Positions 32,852-40,804 of a DNA stretch of 47,451 nucleotides are shown piece after piece. Made by a program: the position numbers and the translations under genes. Where the stretch lies: assembly GCA_030066775.1 (NCBI GenBank), contig JASJAY010000067.1, positions 1 through 47,451 on the forward strand, written 5' to 3'. Source of the stretch: Planctomycetota bacterium. Lineage in GTDB: Bacteria; Planctomycetota; PLA2; JAEUHO01. The first letter of the stretch is position 1. Each line of letters opens with the position of its first letter. The notes below the pieces were generated by a model. The model saw nothing but the letters and a program-made list of their open reading frames with translations. It was not told where the DNA came from and made no database searches.

Positions 32852-33838
32852 TTAGAGGGTGTGTGAGAGGGCGCGGAGGCCGCGCAGGTTGAGGTCGGCG
32901 GCGTCGGTGTACCAGACGGGCACGGACGCGAGATAGGCCTCGTGCGCGGCGCCGCGGCGGAACGCTTCGCGGAAGGGACGCTCCATGTACGTCCACGCCG
33001 CGGTCAGGTAGTTGCCCCCGACGAACACGGCGTCCGGCAGGACGGTGAGGGCGACGGTCTGGGCCGCGCGCGCAAGCAGGCGCGCTTGGACGCGCAGCGC
33101 GCGCCCGACGCCCGCGTAGGGGGGCGCGGACTCGAGCAGGAGGTACGGGCGTCGATGGAGCGGCGCCTCCGCGACGGCCGCGAGAAACGCCTCGGCCTCG
33201 CTCGAGGCCGGGTCCGCGAGGGCCCCGGCGATCGTCTCGAGCGCGCCGGCGCGGGTCAGATCCTCGTAGCTCAAGGGGGCTTCCGTCGCGCGCAGCGCGA
33301 ACGCGGCCGCGACCTCGTCGTCGTCCTTGAAGTCGATGGCCGCGAGGGCGTTGCCCGCCTCGGAGGCGGCGTCGCGTAGGCGCGCCCCGCCGAGACCCAC
33401 CCCGAGGCCCGTGCCCGGCATCAAGAGCGCGAATGCGTCGAGCCCAGCGGGGTCGATCGTGCGCGGTCCCTGAACGAGGCGCAGCGCGTCGGCCGCGAGC
33501 GTCTCGATTCCCCGGACGCCTGCCGCCAGGTCGTTCACGACGTGCACGCCGCCGGGCGCGTCGCCGAGCACCTCGCGGAAGTCGATCTCGCCCGCCTCGC
33601 CGAGGTAGGTCAGCTGGGCGACGCCCCCAGGGTCGATCACGCGCCCGGGCACGCCGAGCACCGAGACGGCCGGGGTGAGCTCGTTCTCCAGCAGCAGCCC
33701 GCGGAGGTGGTCCAGGATCTCGGCCACACCGCCGCTGCGCATGCGTTCCGAGACGATCACGGTCCCGGCGTCGTCGATCAGCTCGGCCCGCAGCCACGTT
33801 GCGCCGAGATCCACCAGCAGCCGGACGCGTCGAGCCAT
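32852..33838 (-). CDS. Glucokinase-like sugar kinase
   Basis: This 328-residue protein has the ASKHA kinase layout of the bacterial glucokinase (Glk) family. The phosphate-1 loop is LLVDLGATWLRAEL. The catalytic-base region is VVNDLAAGVRGIETL, with Asp in the position of the E. coli ND motif. The adenosine/phosphate-2 loop is GTGLGVGLGG, followed by SEAGNALAAID in place of GEGGH. Length matches Glk (about 320). It likely phosphorylates glucose or a related hexose with ATP, but the sugar-binding residues differ enough that specificity is open. It is divergent from the deoxyhypusine-synthase-like gene, 78 bases apart. Confidence 0.8.
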   Translation of the reverse strand: MARRVRLLVDLGATWLRAELIDDAGTVIVSERMRSGGVAEILDHLRGLLLENELTPAVSVLGVPGRVIDPGGVAQLTYLGEAGEIDFREVLGDAPGGVHVVNDLAAGVRGIETLAADALRLVQGPRTIDPAGLDAFALLMPGTGLGVGLGGARLRDAASEAGNALAAIDFKDDDEVAAAFALRATEAPLSYEDLTRAGALETIAGALADPASSEAEAFLAAVAEAPLHRRPYLLLESAPPYAGVGRALRVQARLLARAAQTVALTVLPDAVFVGGNYLTAAWTYMERPFREAFRRGAAHEAYLASVPVWYTDAADLNLRGLRALSHTL

Positions 33839-33916
33839 GCTGCACGTCTACAGCGATCCGACCCGAAGTGATAGAACCGGGTCGGGAACCGTTAACCGAT
33901 CCAGGAGCGAGCTGGC

Positions 33917-34990
33917 ATGGCGGACTGCGAAGGGCGTGCGAACCCCGAGGGACCGATCGAGGAGATCCGCGAGCTGCGCGACGGTGTCTCGGACGGGCTC
34001 GAGCCGCTCGCGCCCCTCGATCTCGCGCAGGTGGGCTCGGCCGACGACCTCGTGCGCGGCATGGCGCAGACGGCCTTCGCGGGGCGTCAGCTCGGCGAGG
34101 CGGCGGACATCCTCGAGGCGATGGTCAAGGATCCCGACTGCACCGTCGTGATGACGCTCTCGGGTGCGATGACGATCGCGAAGCTCGGTCTCGTCGTGTG
34201 CGACATGATCGACGCCGGCTGGGTCCAGTCGATCGTCTCCACCGGCGCGCTCATGGCGCACGGCTTCGTCGAGGCGACCGGGCGCACGCACTTCAAGTAC
34301 GACCCGTCGATGGATGACAAGGAGCTCTACGACAAGGGCTACGACCGGGTCTACGACACGCTCGAGCTGGAGCAGTCCCTCGACGACGTGGAGCACGTCG
34401 TGCACGAGGTCATGGACGCCATGCAGCCGGGGCAGCAGTACTCGAGCGCCGATCTGCACCGGGACCTCGGCAAGTGGCTGCAGCAGAACACCGAGGGGCG
34501 CGGCATCCTCCGCTCCGCCTACGAGCAGGACGTGCCGGTCTACGTGCCGGCGTTCACCGACTCCGAGCTCGGGCTCGACGTGCACATCCACACCCTGCGC
34601 TGCCGCGACGCCGGCACCCTGCCGCCCGTCTACGACGGCTTCAAGGACCTCGAGCAGTACACCGACCAGATCCTCGCCTCGAAGACGCTCGGGATCTTCA
34701 CGGTGGGGGGCGGGGTGCCGCGCAACTGGGCCCAGCAGGCGCCGCCGTACCTCGAGATCGTGCGCGTGCGCCTCCAGAAGCCCTACCCGATCCGCCGCTT
34801 CCAGTACGGCGTGCGGCTCTGCCCCGAGCCCGTCCACTGGGGCGGTCTGTCGGGCTGCACCTACTCCGAGGGCGTCTCGTGGGGCAAGTTCGTCCACCCG
34901 ACCGAGGGCGGGCGCTACGCCGAGGTCCTGGCCGACGCCACCGTCACCTGGCCGCTGATCGTCAAGGCGGTCCAGGAGCGCCTCGCCTAG
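33917..34990 (+). CDS. Deoxyhypusine-synthase-family protein
   Basis: A 357-residue member of the deoxyhypusine synthase family. The C-terminal motif EGVSWGKF supplies Lys324, equivalent to human Lys329, which forms the imine intermediate with the butylamine from spermidine. Earlier motifs include TLSGAMTIAKLGLVV and STGALMAHGFVEA, part of the NAD-binding fold. Bacteria lack eIF5A, so the acceptor is not a hypusine lysine. Bacterial relatives have been connected with polyamine metabolism, for example homospermidine- or spermidine-related steps. The ATG at 33917 has AGGAG nine bases upstream. It is the only gene in its immediate + strand unit. Confidence 0.85.
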   Translation: MADCEGRANPEGPIEEIRELRDGVSDGLEPLAPLDLAQVGSADDLVRGMAQTAFAGRQLGEAADILEAMVKDPDCTVVMTLSGAMTIAKLGLVVCDMIDAGWVQSIVSTGALMAHGFVEATGRTHFKYDPSMDDKELYDKGYDRVYDTLELEQSLDDVEHVVHEVMDAMQPGQQYSSADLHRDLGKWLQQNTEGRGILRSAYEQDVPVYVPAFTDSELGLDVHIHTLRCRDAGTLPPVYDGFKDLEQYTDQILASKTLGIFTVGGGVPRNWAQQAPPYLEIVRVRLQKPYPIRRFQYGVRLCPEPVHWGGLSGCTYSEGVSWGKFVHPTEGGRYAEVLADATVTWPLIVKAVQERLA

Positions 34991-35269
34991 CGGGGCGCCC
35001 CAGGGGCCCGAAACCTCACCAATCGGTTACGAAGCCCCGGTCCGGGGCAATGTTTGCGGAAGTCTTACATGGGACTTAACTCGTTTATATGAAACGAGTT
35101 GAGTGGCATTCCGAGACGTCGGCATGCCACCTTGTCAGGGTCACGGCCAACTTCCCGTGGATCGAAGCCAACCCTGCAACGTCTGAACACGTAGAGACCG
35201 TTGAGCCCGGACGACCCGGACCCGGCCGACCGTCCACATGCCCGACGCCCCCAGATAGGACGCCGCTTC
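34991..35269. promoter_or_regulatory. Intergenic region with palindrome in A+T-richer DNA
   Basis: 279 bases without a convincing gene. AACTCGTTT (35078-35086) and AAACGAGTT (35092-35100) are a perfect 9-bp inverted repeat around ATATG, in DNA clearly less G+C-rich than its surroundings. It could be a regulator site for the gene at 35270 or part of the 3' end of the preceding transcript. Confidence 0.4.
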
Positions 35270-36097
35270 ATGATTCGCCCGCTTCGCGGTTCCGAGCTCT
35301 CCCGAGTGCTGCGCCGCTACGACAACCGTGCGCGCCCCTTCCCGATCCTGGATCGCGCCTTCGACGCCGTCGAGCGCGCCCTCGCCCAGCTCGGCATCGA
35401 GGCCCCCGACACGCTGCGCTCGCCGCGCCCCGTCGAGGACGCCCTCAGCCCCACGGCCCTCCCCGAGGGCACCCTCCTGGTCCTCGATCCGCGTGAGATC
35501 CGCGCGGCGGAGATCGATGTCGAGGAGACCGTCAAGGACGAGCGCCAGGGCGGCTCGATCTTCCTCACCCTCCCCAATCCCGAAGACCTGCCCGGTCGTG
35601 CGCGCGGCCTGCGCGAGCTGGCCACCGCCGCCCAGACCTTCGGCTTCCATGGGGGCACGCGTCCGCGCATCCCCTCCCGTCTCGGCAAGACCACCCTCCT
35701 GCCCCTTCCCACCGAGCTCGACGGCTACCGCTTCCTCCTGGCCGACACCCCGGGCTTCCGCGTCTGCGTCGTACAGCGCGCCCTGCCCGGCGGCGGCTGG
35801 ATCGCCCTGTGGAGCGGCAACGACCTCGTCCTCGACGAGCTGCGCACGGTGCTGGCCCTCGAAGCCGCGGCGGCCGGCCACAACGTGCCCCTCCCGTCGC
35901 CCGAGGTCCCGAGCCTCGACGGCATCGAGTCCGAGAACGACGTCTGGGCCCAGGCGCGGGACCTGCGTGACTACCGCGTCGTCCGCCAGGCCGAGCTCCG
36001 CGAGATCGCACGCCAGGCCGCCTTGCGCGGCGTCGCGCTCCGACGCGAGCGCGAGGCGAAGCGCCAAGCGGAGGCACAGCGCGCCACCGGCAGCTGA
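35270..36097 (+). CDS. Conserved-looking protein of unknown function, 275 residues
   Basis: I do not recognise this protein. It starts at ATG 35270 with MIRPLRGSELSRVL after a TAGGA-type site. It is soluble, with no signal peptide or membrane segment. The N-terminal part has RYDNRARPFPILDRAFDAVE, followed by a mixed alpha/beta middle (GTLLVLDPREIRAAEID, SIFLTLPNPEDLPGRARG). The C-terminal 50 residues are a charged helix rich in Arg, Ala and Gln (REIARQAALRGVALRRERE), possibly a coiled coil. Codon use looks like its neighbours. The terminator-like hairpin at 36171-36193 follows. Confidence 0.6.
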   Translation: MIRPLRGSELSRVLRRYDNRARPFPILDRAFDAVERALAQLGIEAPDTLRSPRPVEDALSPTALPEGTLLVLDPREIRAAEIDVEETVKDERQGGSIFLTLPNPEDLPGRARGLRELATAAQTFGFHGGTRPRIPSRLGKTTLLPLPTELDGYRFLLADTPGFRVCVVQRALPGGGWIALWSGNDLVLDELRTVLALEAAAAGHNVPLPSPEVPSLDGIESENDVWAQARDLRDYRVVRQAELREIARQAALRGVALRREREAKRQAEAQRATGS

Positions 36098-36170
36098 TCC
36101 CACCACCAACAGTTTCATCTGGCTCACCTCCCTCCCTCCCTACCCACCTGCATCGAGCCAGACCCTCCCG

Positions 36171-36204
36171 CCCGCGCCGGTCTCCGGCGCGGGCATTCTT
36201 CTTT
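36171..36204 (+). terminator. Probable intrinsic terminator
   Basis: CCCGCGCCGG (36171-36180) and CCGGCGCGGG (36184-36193) are a perfect 10-bp stem with a TCT loop, followed by CATTCTTCTTT. It lies between the unknown 275-residue gene and rsmG and is the clearest rho-independent terminator in the window. Confidence 0.8.
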
Positions 36205-36258
36205 CCAGGGGGTCCCGCGCGAGCGGACCTCGGTGCGTCCCGGATAGCATCGCGCGCC

Positions 36259-36930
36259 ATGGCGCCCGACCCCGGTCCCCCGAACACGACGCCCGTCAGC
36301 GATGACGTTCGCGCCCGGCTCGACGCGTACCTGTGTGCCGTGCTCGACGCGAGCCGGCGCGTGAACCTGACCGGGATCCGCGCGGACGACGTCGAGACCG
36401 CACGTCGCGCGCTCGTGACGCCCTCGTATGCGCTGCTCGGGGGATGGGAGCGGAGCACGCCGCCCGCGACCGTGCTCGACATCGGCAGCGGCAACGGCTT
36501 CCCGGGCGTGGTCGCGGCCGTGGCCTGGCCCGATGCCCGCGTGCTGCTCGTCGAGCGGCGGAAGAAGAAGGCTGCGGCGATCGAGCGCTGCCTCGCGTCC
36601 GTCGGGATCGGGAACGCCGAGGTCTTTGCTGAGGACGTGCGCGAGACGGCCGCCCACCGGCCGGCGCTGCGCGAGCGCGTCGACCTCATCACGGCGCGCG
36701 GCGTGGGCTCGCTCGCCGACGTCAACCGCCTGGCCGCGCCGCTGCTCGCACCGGGTGGGCGGGTACTCCACTGGAAGGCGACGAACACGCCGGCAGCCGA
36801 GCTCACCGAAGGCGACGCCGTGGCGCAGGGCCTGGGCTGGTCCGCGCGCCGCGAGTGGCGGTTCGAGCCCGTGCCGCCGGGGCCCAGCCGGCTCGTCGGC
36901 TATGAGCGGCCGGCGGAGCCGTCGGCATGA
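36259..36930 (+). CDS. rsmG: 16S rRNA (guanine-N7)-methyltransferase RsmG-like
   Basis: This 223-residue SAM-dependent methyltransferase modifies G527 of 16S rRNA in relatives. The SAM motif VLDIGSGNGFPGVV is followed by LLVERRKKKAAAIERC and FAEDVRET, and ITARGVGSLADVNRL is the RsmG-typical fourth motif, with Arg in TARG. It is of standard length. The start is ATG 36259. Its stop overlaps the start of the glycosyltransferase-deacetylase gene (ATGA). In many bacteria rsmG is next to mnmG or parA; here it is not, and instead lies beside glycolipid and NTP-hydrolase genes. Confidence 0.9.
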   Translation: MAPDPGPPNTTPVSDDVRARLDAYLCAVLDASRRVNLTGIRADDVETARRALVTPSYALLGGWERSTPPATVLDIGSGNGFPGVVAAVAWPDARVLLVERRKKKAAAIERCLASVGIGNAEVFAEDVRETAAHRPALRERVDLITARGVGSLADVNRLAAPLLAPGGRVLHWKATNTPAAELTEGDAVAQGLGWSARREWRFEPVPPGPSRLVGYERPAEPSA

Positions 36931-38501
36931 GCGCCGCGGCGCCGGCGGCGCCCGAGCTGAGCGTCGTCGTGCCGGCCTTCGACGAGGCCGACCACATCGC
37001 GGCGAACCTCGAGCGCCTGCTCGCCTGCCTCGAGGCGTCCCCGCGGACCTTCGAGGTCATCGTGGTCGACGACGGCAGCCGCGACGGCACCGCCGCGGCG
37101 GCGGAGGCGATCCACCACGCGGCGCTGCGCGTGATCCGCCGCGAGAAGAACCGCGGCAAGGGCCGGGCGCTGGAGCACGGCGTCCTGGCGGCCCGCGGCG
37201 CTTTCATCGTGCTGCTCGATGCGGACCTCGAGATCCCGCCTGAGGAGATCGATCCGCTGCTGACGCGGCTCGAAGCCGACGACGTCGACCTGGCCCTCGG
37301 CACCAAGTACGGCGCGGCACAGGACGACGCGTGGCCGCTCTACCGCCGCGTGCTCTCCCGGCTCTACCAGGGCGTCACGGCGCTGCTCTTCCGTCTGCCC
37401 TTGCGCGACACACAGACGGGGCTCAAGGCGATCCGCGCGCCAGTCGCACGGCGGCTCGTGCCGCATCTCCGCTGCCGCCGCTTCGCCTGGGATCTCGAGT
37501 TCGTGCTGCTCGCCCTCGAGACCGGCCACGGCTTCGTCAGCGTGCCCGTGCGCCTCGAGCCCGCGGCGCGCGCGTCGCGCGTCGGGTGGCGCGGCGCGTT
37601 GCTCGCCGCCGTCGACACCGTGCGCATCTTCGTGCGCCATCGCTGGCTCGGACACTACGCGCGGGCGCACACGCCGCGCGACACGCGACGGACGCGGCGG
37701 ACCCAGCTGCTGGTGAGCGGCGACGACCTGGGCCTGAGCGAGGACGTGAACGACGGGCTTGTCGCGGGCCTGGAAGCGGGGGGGCTCTGCTCCGTCTCGG
37801 TGCTTGCCTGCGGGGACGCCGCGCGCGCCGGCCTCGACGCGCTGACGTCCCGCGCGCCCGGCGCCGACGTCGGCCTGCACCTCGATCTCTTGCGCGGTCG
37901 CTCGCTGCTGCGATATGCCGCGCTCTCCGTGCTCGGCCGCGCGACGCAGCCCGGGGTCGAGCTCACGCGGCAGCTCGACGCGCTCGGCGCGCATCGCACA
38001 CGGCTCACGCACGTGGACGCGCATCGCCACGCCTGGTGCTTGCCGTGGACCCGTCGCCGTGCGCTCGCGGCGGTGCGCGCCGCGCGCATCCCGGCGGTGC
38101 GTTCGCTTTCCCCGTGCGGGCCGGTCTTCGACCGCGGCCTCGTGGAAGGGGCCAAGCGCTTGGTGCTGCGCGGGCTCGCCACCTTCTCCGCCGGCCAGGA
38201 GCGTCTCCACGGCCTGGCCGCACCCGACGGGTACGTGGACGTCGCCGAGGCGCGCCGCTGGGTGCGCGCCGGCCGTCTGCCCGCCTGGGTCCGCGGCCGC
38301 ACCTTGGAGGTGATCGCCCATCCTGCCCTCGGCGCTGGGGCGGTCCCCGCCGGCGAGAGCGGCACGCTCGACCGGGCGTCGGACGCGCAGGCGATCCTCG
38401 ATCCCCCCCTGGCCGAGGCGCTCGCCCAGCTGGGCGCCGACGTGCTTTCCTTCGACGCCCTCCGAGCGCCTCGACCGAACCCCGAACGGAGCCCCACGTG
38501 A
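36927..38501 (+). CDS. Fused family-2 glycosyltransferase and YdjC/ChbG-type deacetylase
   Basis: This 524-residue protein combines two enzymes. Residues 1-240 are a soluble polyprenyl-phosphate-type GT2 domain: VVPAFDEADHIAANL, VVDDGSRDG, metal motif LLDADLE and RDTQTGLKAIR. Residues about 260-510 are a YdjC-like metal-dependent deacetylase: SGDDLGLSEDVN, GLHLDLL and HVDAHRHAW carry the expected metal and catalytic Asp/His residues. Known separate pairs with this logic are FlmF2/NaxD (undecaprenyl-phosphate HexNAc made then deacetylated) and HpnI/HpnK (glucosaminyl hopanoid). I infer sequential HexNAc transfer to a lipid and N-deacetylation by one chain. It overlaps rsmG and the mazG-like gene by four bases each. 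Confidence 0.85.
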   Translation: MSAAAPAAPELSVVVPAFDEADHIAANLERLLACLEASPRTFEVIVVDDGSRDGTAAAAEAIHHAALRVIRREKNRGKGRALEHGVLAARGAFIVLLDADLEIPPEEIDPLLTRLEADDVDLALGTKYGAAQDDAWPLYRRVLSRLYQGVTALLFRLPLRDTQTGLKAIRAPVARRLVPHLRCRRFAWDLEFVLLALETGHGFVSVPVRLEPAARASRVGWRGALLAAVDTVRIFVRHRWLGHYARAHTPRDTRRTRRTQLLVSGDDLGLSEDVNDGLVAGLEAGGLCSVSVLACGDAARAGLDALTSRAPGADVGLHLDLLRGRSLLRYAALSVLGRATQPGVELTRQLDALGAHRTRLTHVDAHRHAWCLPWTRRRALAAVRAARIPAVRSLSPCGPVFDRGLVEGAKRLVLRGLATFSAGQERLHGLAAPDGYVDVAEARRWVRAGRLPAWVRGRTLEVIAHPALGAGAVPAGESGTLDRASDAQAILDPPLAEALAQLGADVLSFDALRAPRPNPERSPT

Positions 38502-38842
38502 CCCTCGACGAGCTGCAGGCCGAGATCCGGCGACTGACCACGGGCATCGAGCATCCGCGGGTGGGGGCGGCCCTGGCGCTCGCCGAGGAGTGCGGCGAGG
38601 TCATGCGCTGCATCCTGGACCGCGAGTACTACGGCAAGCACGACGACGCCGCGCTCCAGGACGAGATCGGCGACGTGCTGGTCGCGCTGGCCGAGGTCTG
38701 CGATCGCTTCGGGATCTCGCTCGCGGCGAGCGCCGAGGGCGCCGTCGCCAAGCTCGAGCGCAAGGCGCCGAAGTGGAAGGAAGAGCTCGGCGAGCGCTTG
38801 GTCGAGCTACGGCGGCGCATGGACGGCCCTGACGCGCCGTGA
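38498..38842 (+). CDS. MazG-like nucleotide pyrophosphohydrolase
   Basis: This 114-residue all-alpha NTP pyrophosphohydrolase has the MazG signature EECGEVMRC and then DEIGDVLVALAEVCD, giving the E-x-x-E ... E-x-x-D magnesium site. It probably hydrolyses (d)NTPs to monophosphates as a house-cleaning enzyme. The start is a GTG at 38498 that overlaps the preceding stop by four bases (GTGA) with GGAG upstream, so it is the last gene of a three-gene translationally coupled run. Its end is 9 bases from the convergent EamA gene, with a 12-base palindrome GCTCAGCTGAGC between them. Confidence 0.85.
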   Translation: MTLDELQAEIRRLTTGIEHPRVGAALALAEECGEVMRCILDREYYGKHDDAALQDEIGDVLVALAEVCDRFGISLAASAEGAVAKLERKAPKWKEELGERLVELRRRMDGPDAP

Positions 38843-38851
38843 CGCGCACGC

Positions 38852-39787
38852 TCAGCTGAGCAGCGTCATCACGACGACGCCCGCGATCGTCACCATCGTC
38901 GCCGTCAGTCCGCGGCGGGTGATGCGTGCGCCGAGGAAGAGCGCCGAGAGCGGAATCAGGTAGACGGGCATCAGCGAGTTCAGCACCGTGGCGACGCCCG
39001 TGTGCTCGGCCCACTTGAGTCCGAGCTGGTTCAGCCAGATGCCGAGGAACGTGCCGAAGAAGGCGGCGCCCGCCACCCGGAAGCCGACGTGGCGCTGGAT
39101 CACCTCCTTGCTCCACGTGACGACGCGCATGGCCGGCAACCCGATCACGACGAGCCCGAGCGTGCCCGCGATCATGCGCACCGCGGCGCCCTCCTCACCG
39201 GGGATGTCCGCCAGGTTCAGTCCGTGACGCGCCGTGAGGATCGCGGCCGCCTGGCAGAGCGCCGCGATCACGGCGTCGCGCACGCCGCGGGCGTAGTGCG
39301 TCCGGTGGCGCGCGTCCTTCGGCTCCTCGAGCACGGCCAGCACGATCCCGCCGAGGCAGAGCCCCATGCCGGCCCAGGCGAACGTGCCCGGATGCTCGCG
39401 GAAGGGCGGCAGGATCGCGCCGATGGCCACGATGACGGGGTACATCGTGAAGATCAGGCTCATGCGCTGCGGCCCGATGGCCAGCAGGCTGCGCATCAGG
39501 AACGTGTCGCAGATCGCGAGGCCGAGCACGCCCGACGCGATGAACCACAGGAGCGGCTCGCGCGGCAGGCCGACCGGCAACGGCGCGCCCGTCAGGATCC
39601 AGACGAGCAGCACGAAGCACACGCAGGACGTGACGTTCTTGCCGAGGTTGATGGCGAACGCCGACACGGGCGGATGGATGCGCGCGAAGACCACGCCCGA
39701 GGACGCCCACAAGAGCGCGGACAGCGCCGCGGCAACTTCCCCCGCGTAGGGGAACGGCGCGACGGCGAGGACGGGCGCGATGGCCAT
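38852..39787 (-). CDS. EamA/DMT-family membrane transporter
   Basis: This 311-residue integral membrane protein has about ten hydrophobic helices in two similar halves of five. The first begins GEVAAALSALLWASSGVVFARI and the second DAVIAALCQAAAILTARHGL. This is the EamA duplication of drug/metabolite transporters, which move small metabolites; the substrate is unknown. Conserved features include ICDTFLMRSLLAIGPQRMSL at the first-half end, with a matching LGARITRRGLTATMVTIAGV in the second half. I used ATG 39787, where homology starts, although the frame extends further upstream. Confidence 0.88.
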   Translation of the reverse strand: MAIAPVLAVAPFPYAGEVAAALSALLWASSGVVFARIHPPVSAFAINLGKNVTSCVCFVLLVWILTGAPLPVGLPREPLLWFIASGVLGLAICDTFLMRSLLAIGPQRMSLIFTMYPVIVAIGAILPPFREHPGTFAWAGMGLCLGGIVLAVLEEPKDARHRTHYARGVRDAVIAALCQAAAILTARHGLNLADIPGEEGAAVRMIAGTLGLVVIGLPAMRVVTWSKEVIQRHVGFRVAGAAFFGTFLGIWLNQLGLKWAEHTGVATVLNSLMPVYLIPLSALFLGARITRRGLTATMVTIAGVVVMTLLS

Positions 39788-39871
39788 GGCGCGGCAGCGT
39801 ACGGGATGGCGCGGGGAAACCGCCTTTTCCCCCCGTTCCGCCCGGATCTTCGAATCGCTGAACGACTGCCC

Positions 39872-39890
39872 GAATGTGCGACAGCAATTC
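39872..39890. promoter_or_regulatory. Second copy of a GAAT-TGCGACAGC-AATTC motif
   Basis: GAATGTGCGACAGCAATTC lies in the 153-base divergent gap between the EamA and HEAT-repeat genes. It matches 8333-8353 (GAATTTGCGACAGCGCAATTC) except for one substitution and a two-base gap. Both sit upstream of genes, which suggests a shared regulatory or start-associated sequence. Confidence 0.35.
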
Positions 39891-39940
39891 GACGCCGTAG
39901 CCGATGGAGGAGTACGAACCACATCACAGGGGATGATCCG

Positions 39941-40273
39941 ATGACCACCGTCCCGCCGCATGACGCGGTGCTGCTCTCACTTCTTTGGAGCACGGAAGGA
40001 GGTCTCGGCGCCGCGCAGCCACCCGAGGGCCACGAGGTATTCATCCTGTTGGAGCGGATGGGGACGCGCGCCATCCCGCTGCTCGGCGACACGCTCGAGA
40101 CGTCCAGCCACGGCCCCACGATGCGCATGGCCGCGGCGTGGCTCCTGGGCCGCATCGGCGGCGACCGGGCCGCCCAGGTGTTGCGCGGGGCGCTCGGCTC
40201 ACGCGACCGGAACGTCGCCGGCGCTGCGCGCTCGGCGCTCGAGCGGATCGATCGCCGGCGCTTCGCCGCGTAG
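39941..40273 (+). CDS. Small HEAT-repeat-like protein
   Basis: A 110-residue cytoplasmic protein with no signal peptide. From about residue 28 it consists of two or three helical hairpins of HEAT/PBS-lyase type, for example LLERMGTRAIPLLGDTLE, MAAAWLLGRIGGDRAAQVLR and LGSRDRNVAGAARSALERI. Such repeats usually mediate protein-protein contacts. The ATG at 39941 follows AGGGGATG. The reading frame extends upstream, but that sequence is not protein-like. Its end is nine bases from the convergent gene. No partner is obvious. Confidence 0.6.
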   Translation: MTTVPPHDAVLLSLLWSTEGGLGAAQPPEGHEVFILLERMGTRAIPLLGDTLETSSHGPTMRMAAAWLLGRIGGDRAAQVLRGALGSRDRNVAGAARSALERIDRRRFAA

Positions 40274-40282
40274 GCGTCGGCC

Positions 40283-40705
40283 TCAGCGCTGCACCCCGAT
40301 CTCGAACAGCCGGCCGCGCTCGAGCCGGCGGGTCTTGCTGGCCACCGCGCGGCGCTCGGCCTCGTTGAGGCGGTAGATGATCAGCGTGACTTCCTTGGCC
40401 GCGGGGGCGTCGTAGAACAGCCACACGTCGGCCTCGCGCCCCTCCGTGCCCGCTTCCCCGCGTAGCTCGCCCTGCGCGTCCTCCCACGTCGCCTCGATCT
40501 CGAACGAGACGTCGGGCCACTTGCGCAGCTCGTCGATCACGCCGTGCACACGGACGAACGCCGGCGTGGGCGGGCGCTGCTCGAGCCAGAAGAGGCCGGA
40601 GAGCCCGAGGAGCAGGGTCGCCAGACCGACGAGCGTGGCCACGCGCATGTACGCGGGCGGCGCAAGCGGGGCGGACCCGCTGGGTGTCGTGTCGCTCTCG
40701 GCCAT
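40283..40705 (-). CDS. Small membrane-anchored protein of unknown function
   Basis: A 140-residue protein with one N-terminal transmembrane helix (VATLVGLATLLLGLSGLFWL) preceded by a short acidic/Pro region, and a mostly beta periplasmic or exoplasmic remainder (VHGVIDELRKWPDVSFEIEA, DVWLFYDAPAAKEVTLIIYR). No family is recognised. I place the start at ATG 40705, whose complement is at 40703-40705. It is divergent from the esterase gene, 99 bases away. Confidence 0.6.
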   Translation of the reverse strand: MAESDTTPSGSAPLAPPAYMRVATLVGLATLLLGLSGLFWLEQRPPTPAFVRVHGVIDELRKWPDVSFEIEATWEDAQGELRGEAGTEGREADVWLFYDAPAAKEVTLIIYRLNEAERRAVASKTRRLERGRLFEIGVQR

Positions 40706-40804
40706 GGCTCCGGAGGCACCTCTCGTTCCACCCGTCCGACGCCCAGCATAGGCGCCGTCACGGGATCCGCGAGATCGCACCGCGCCCCCCTCTACACTTG
40801 CGCC

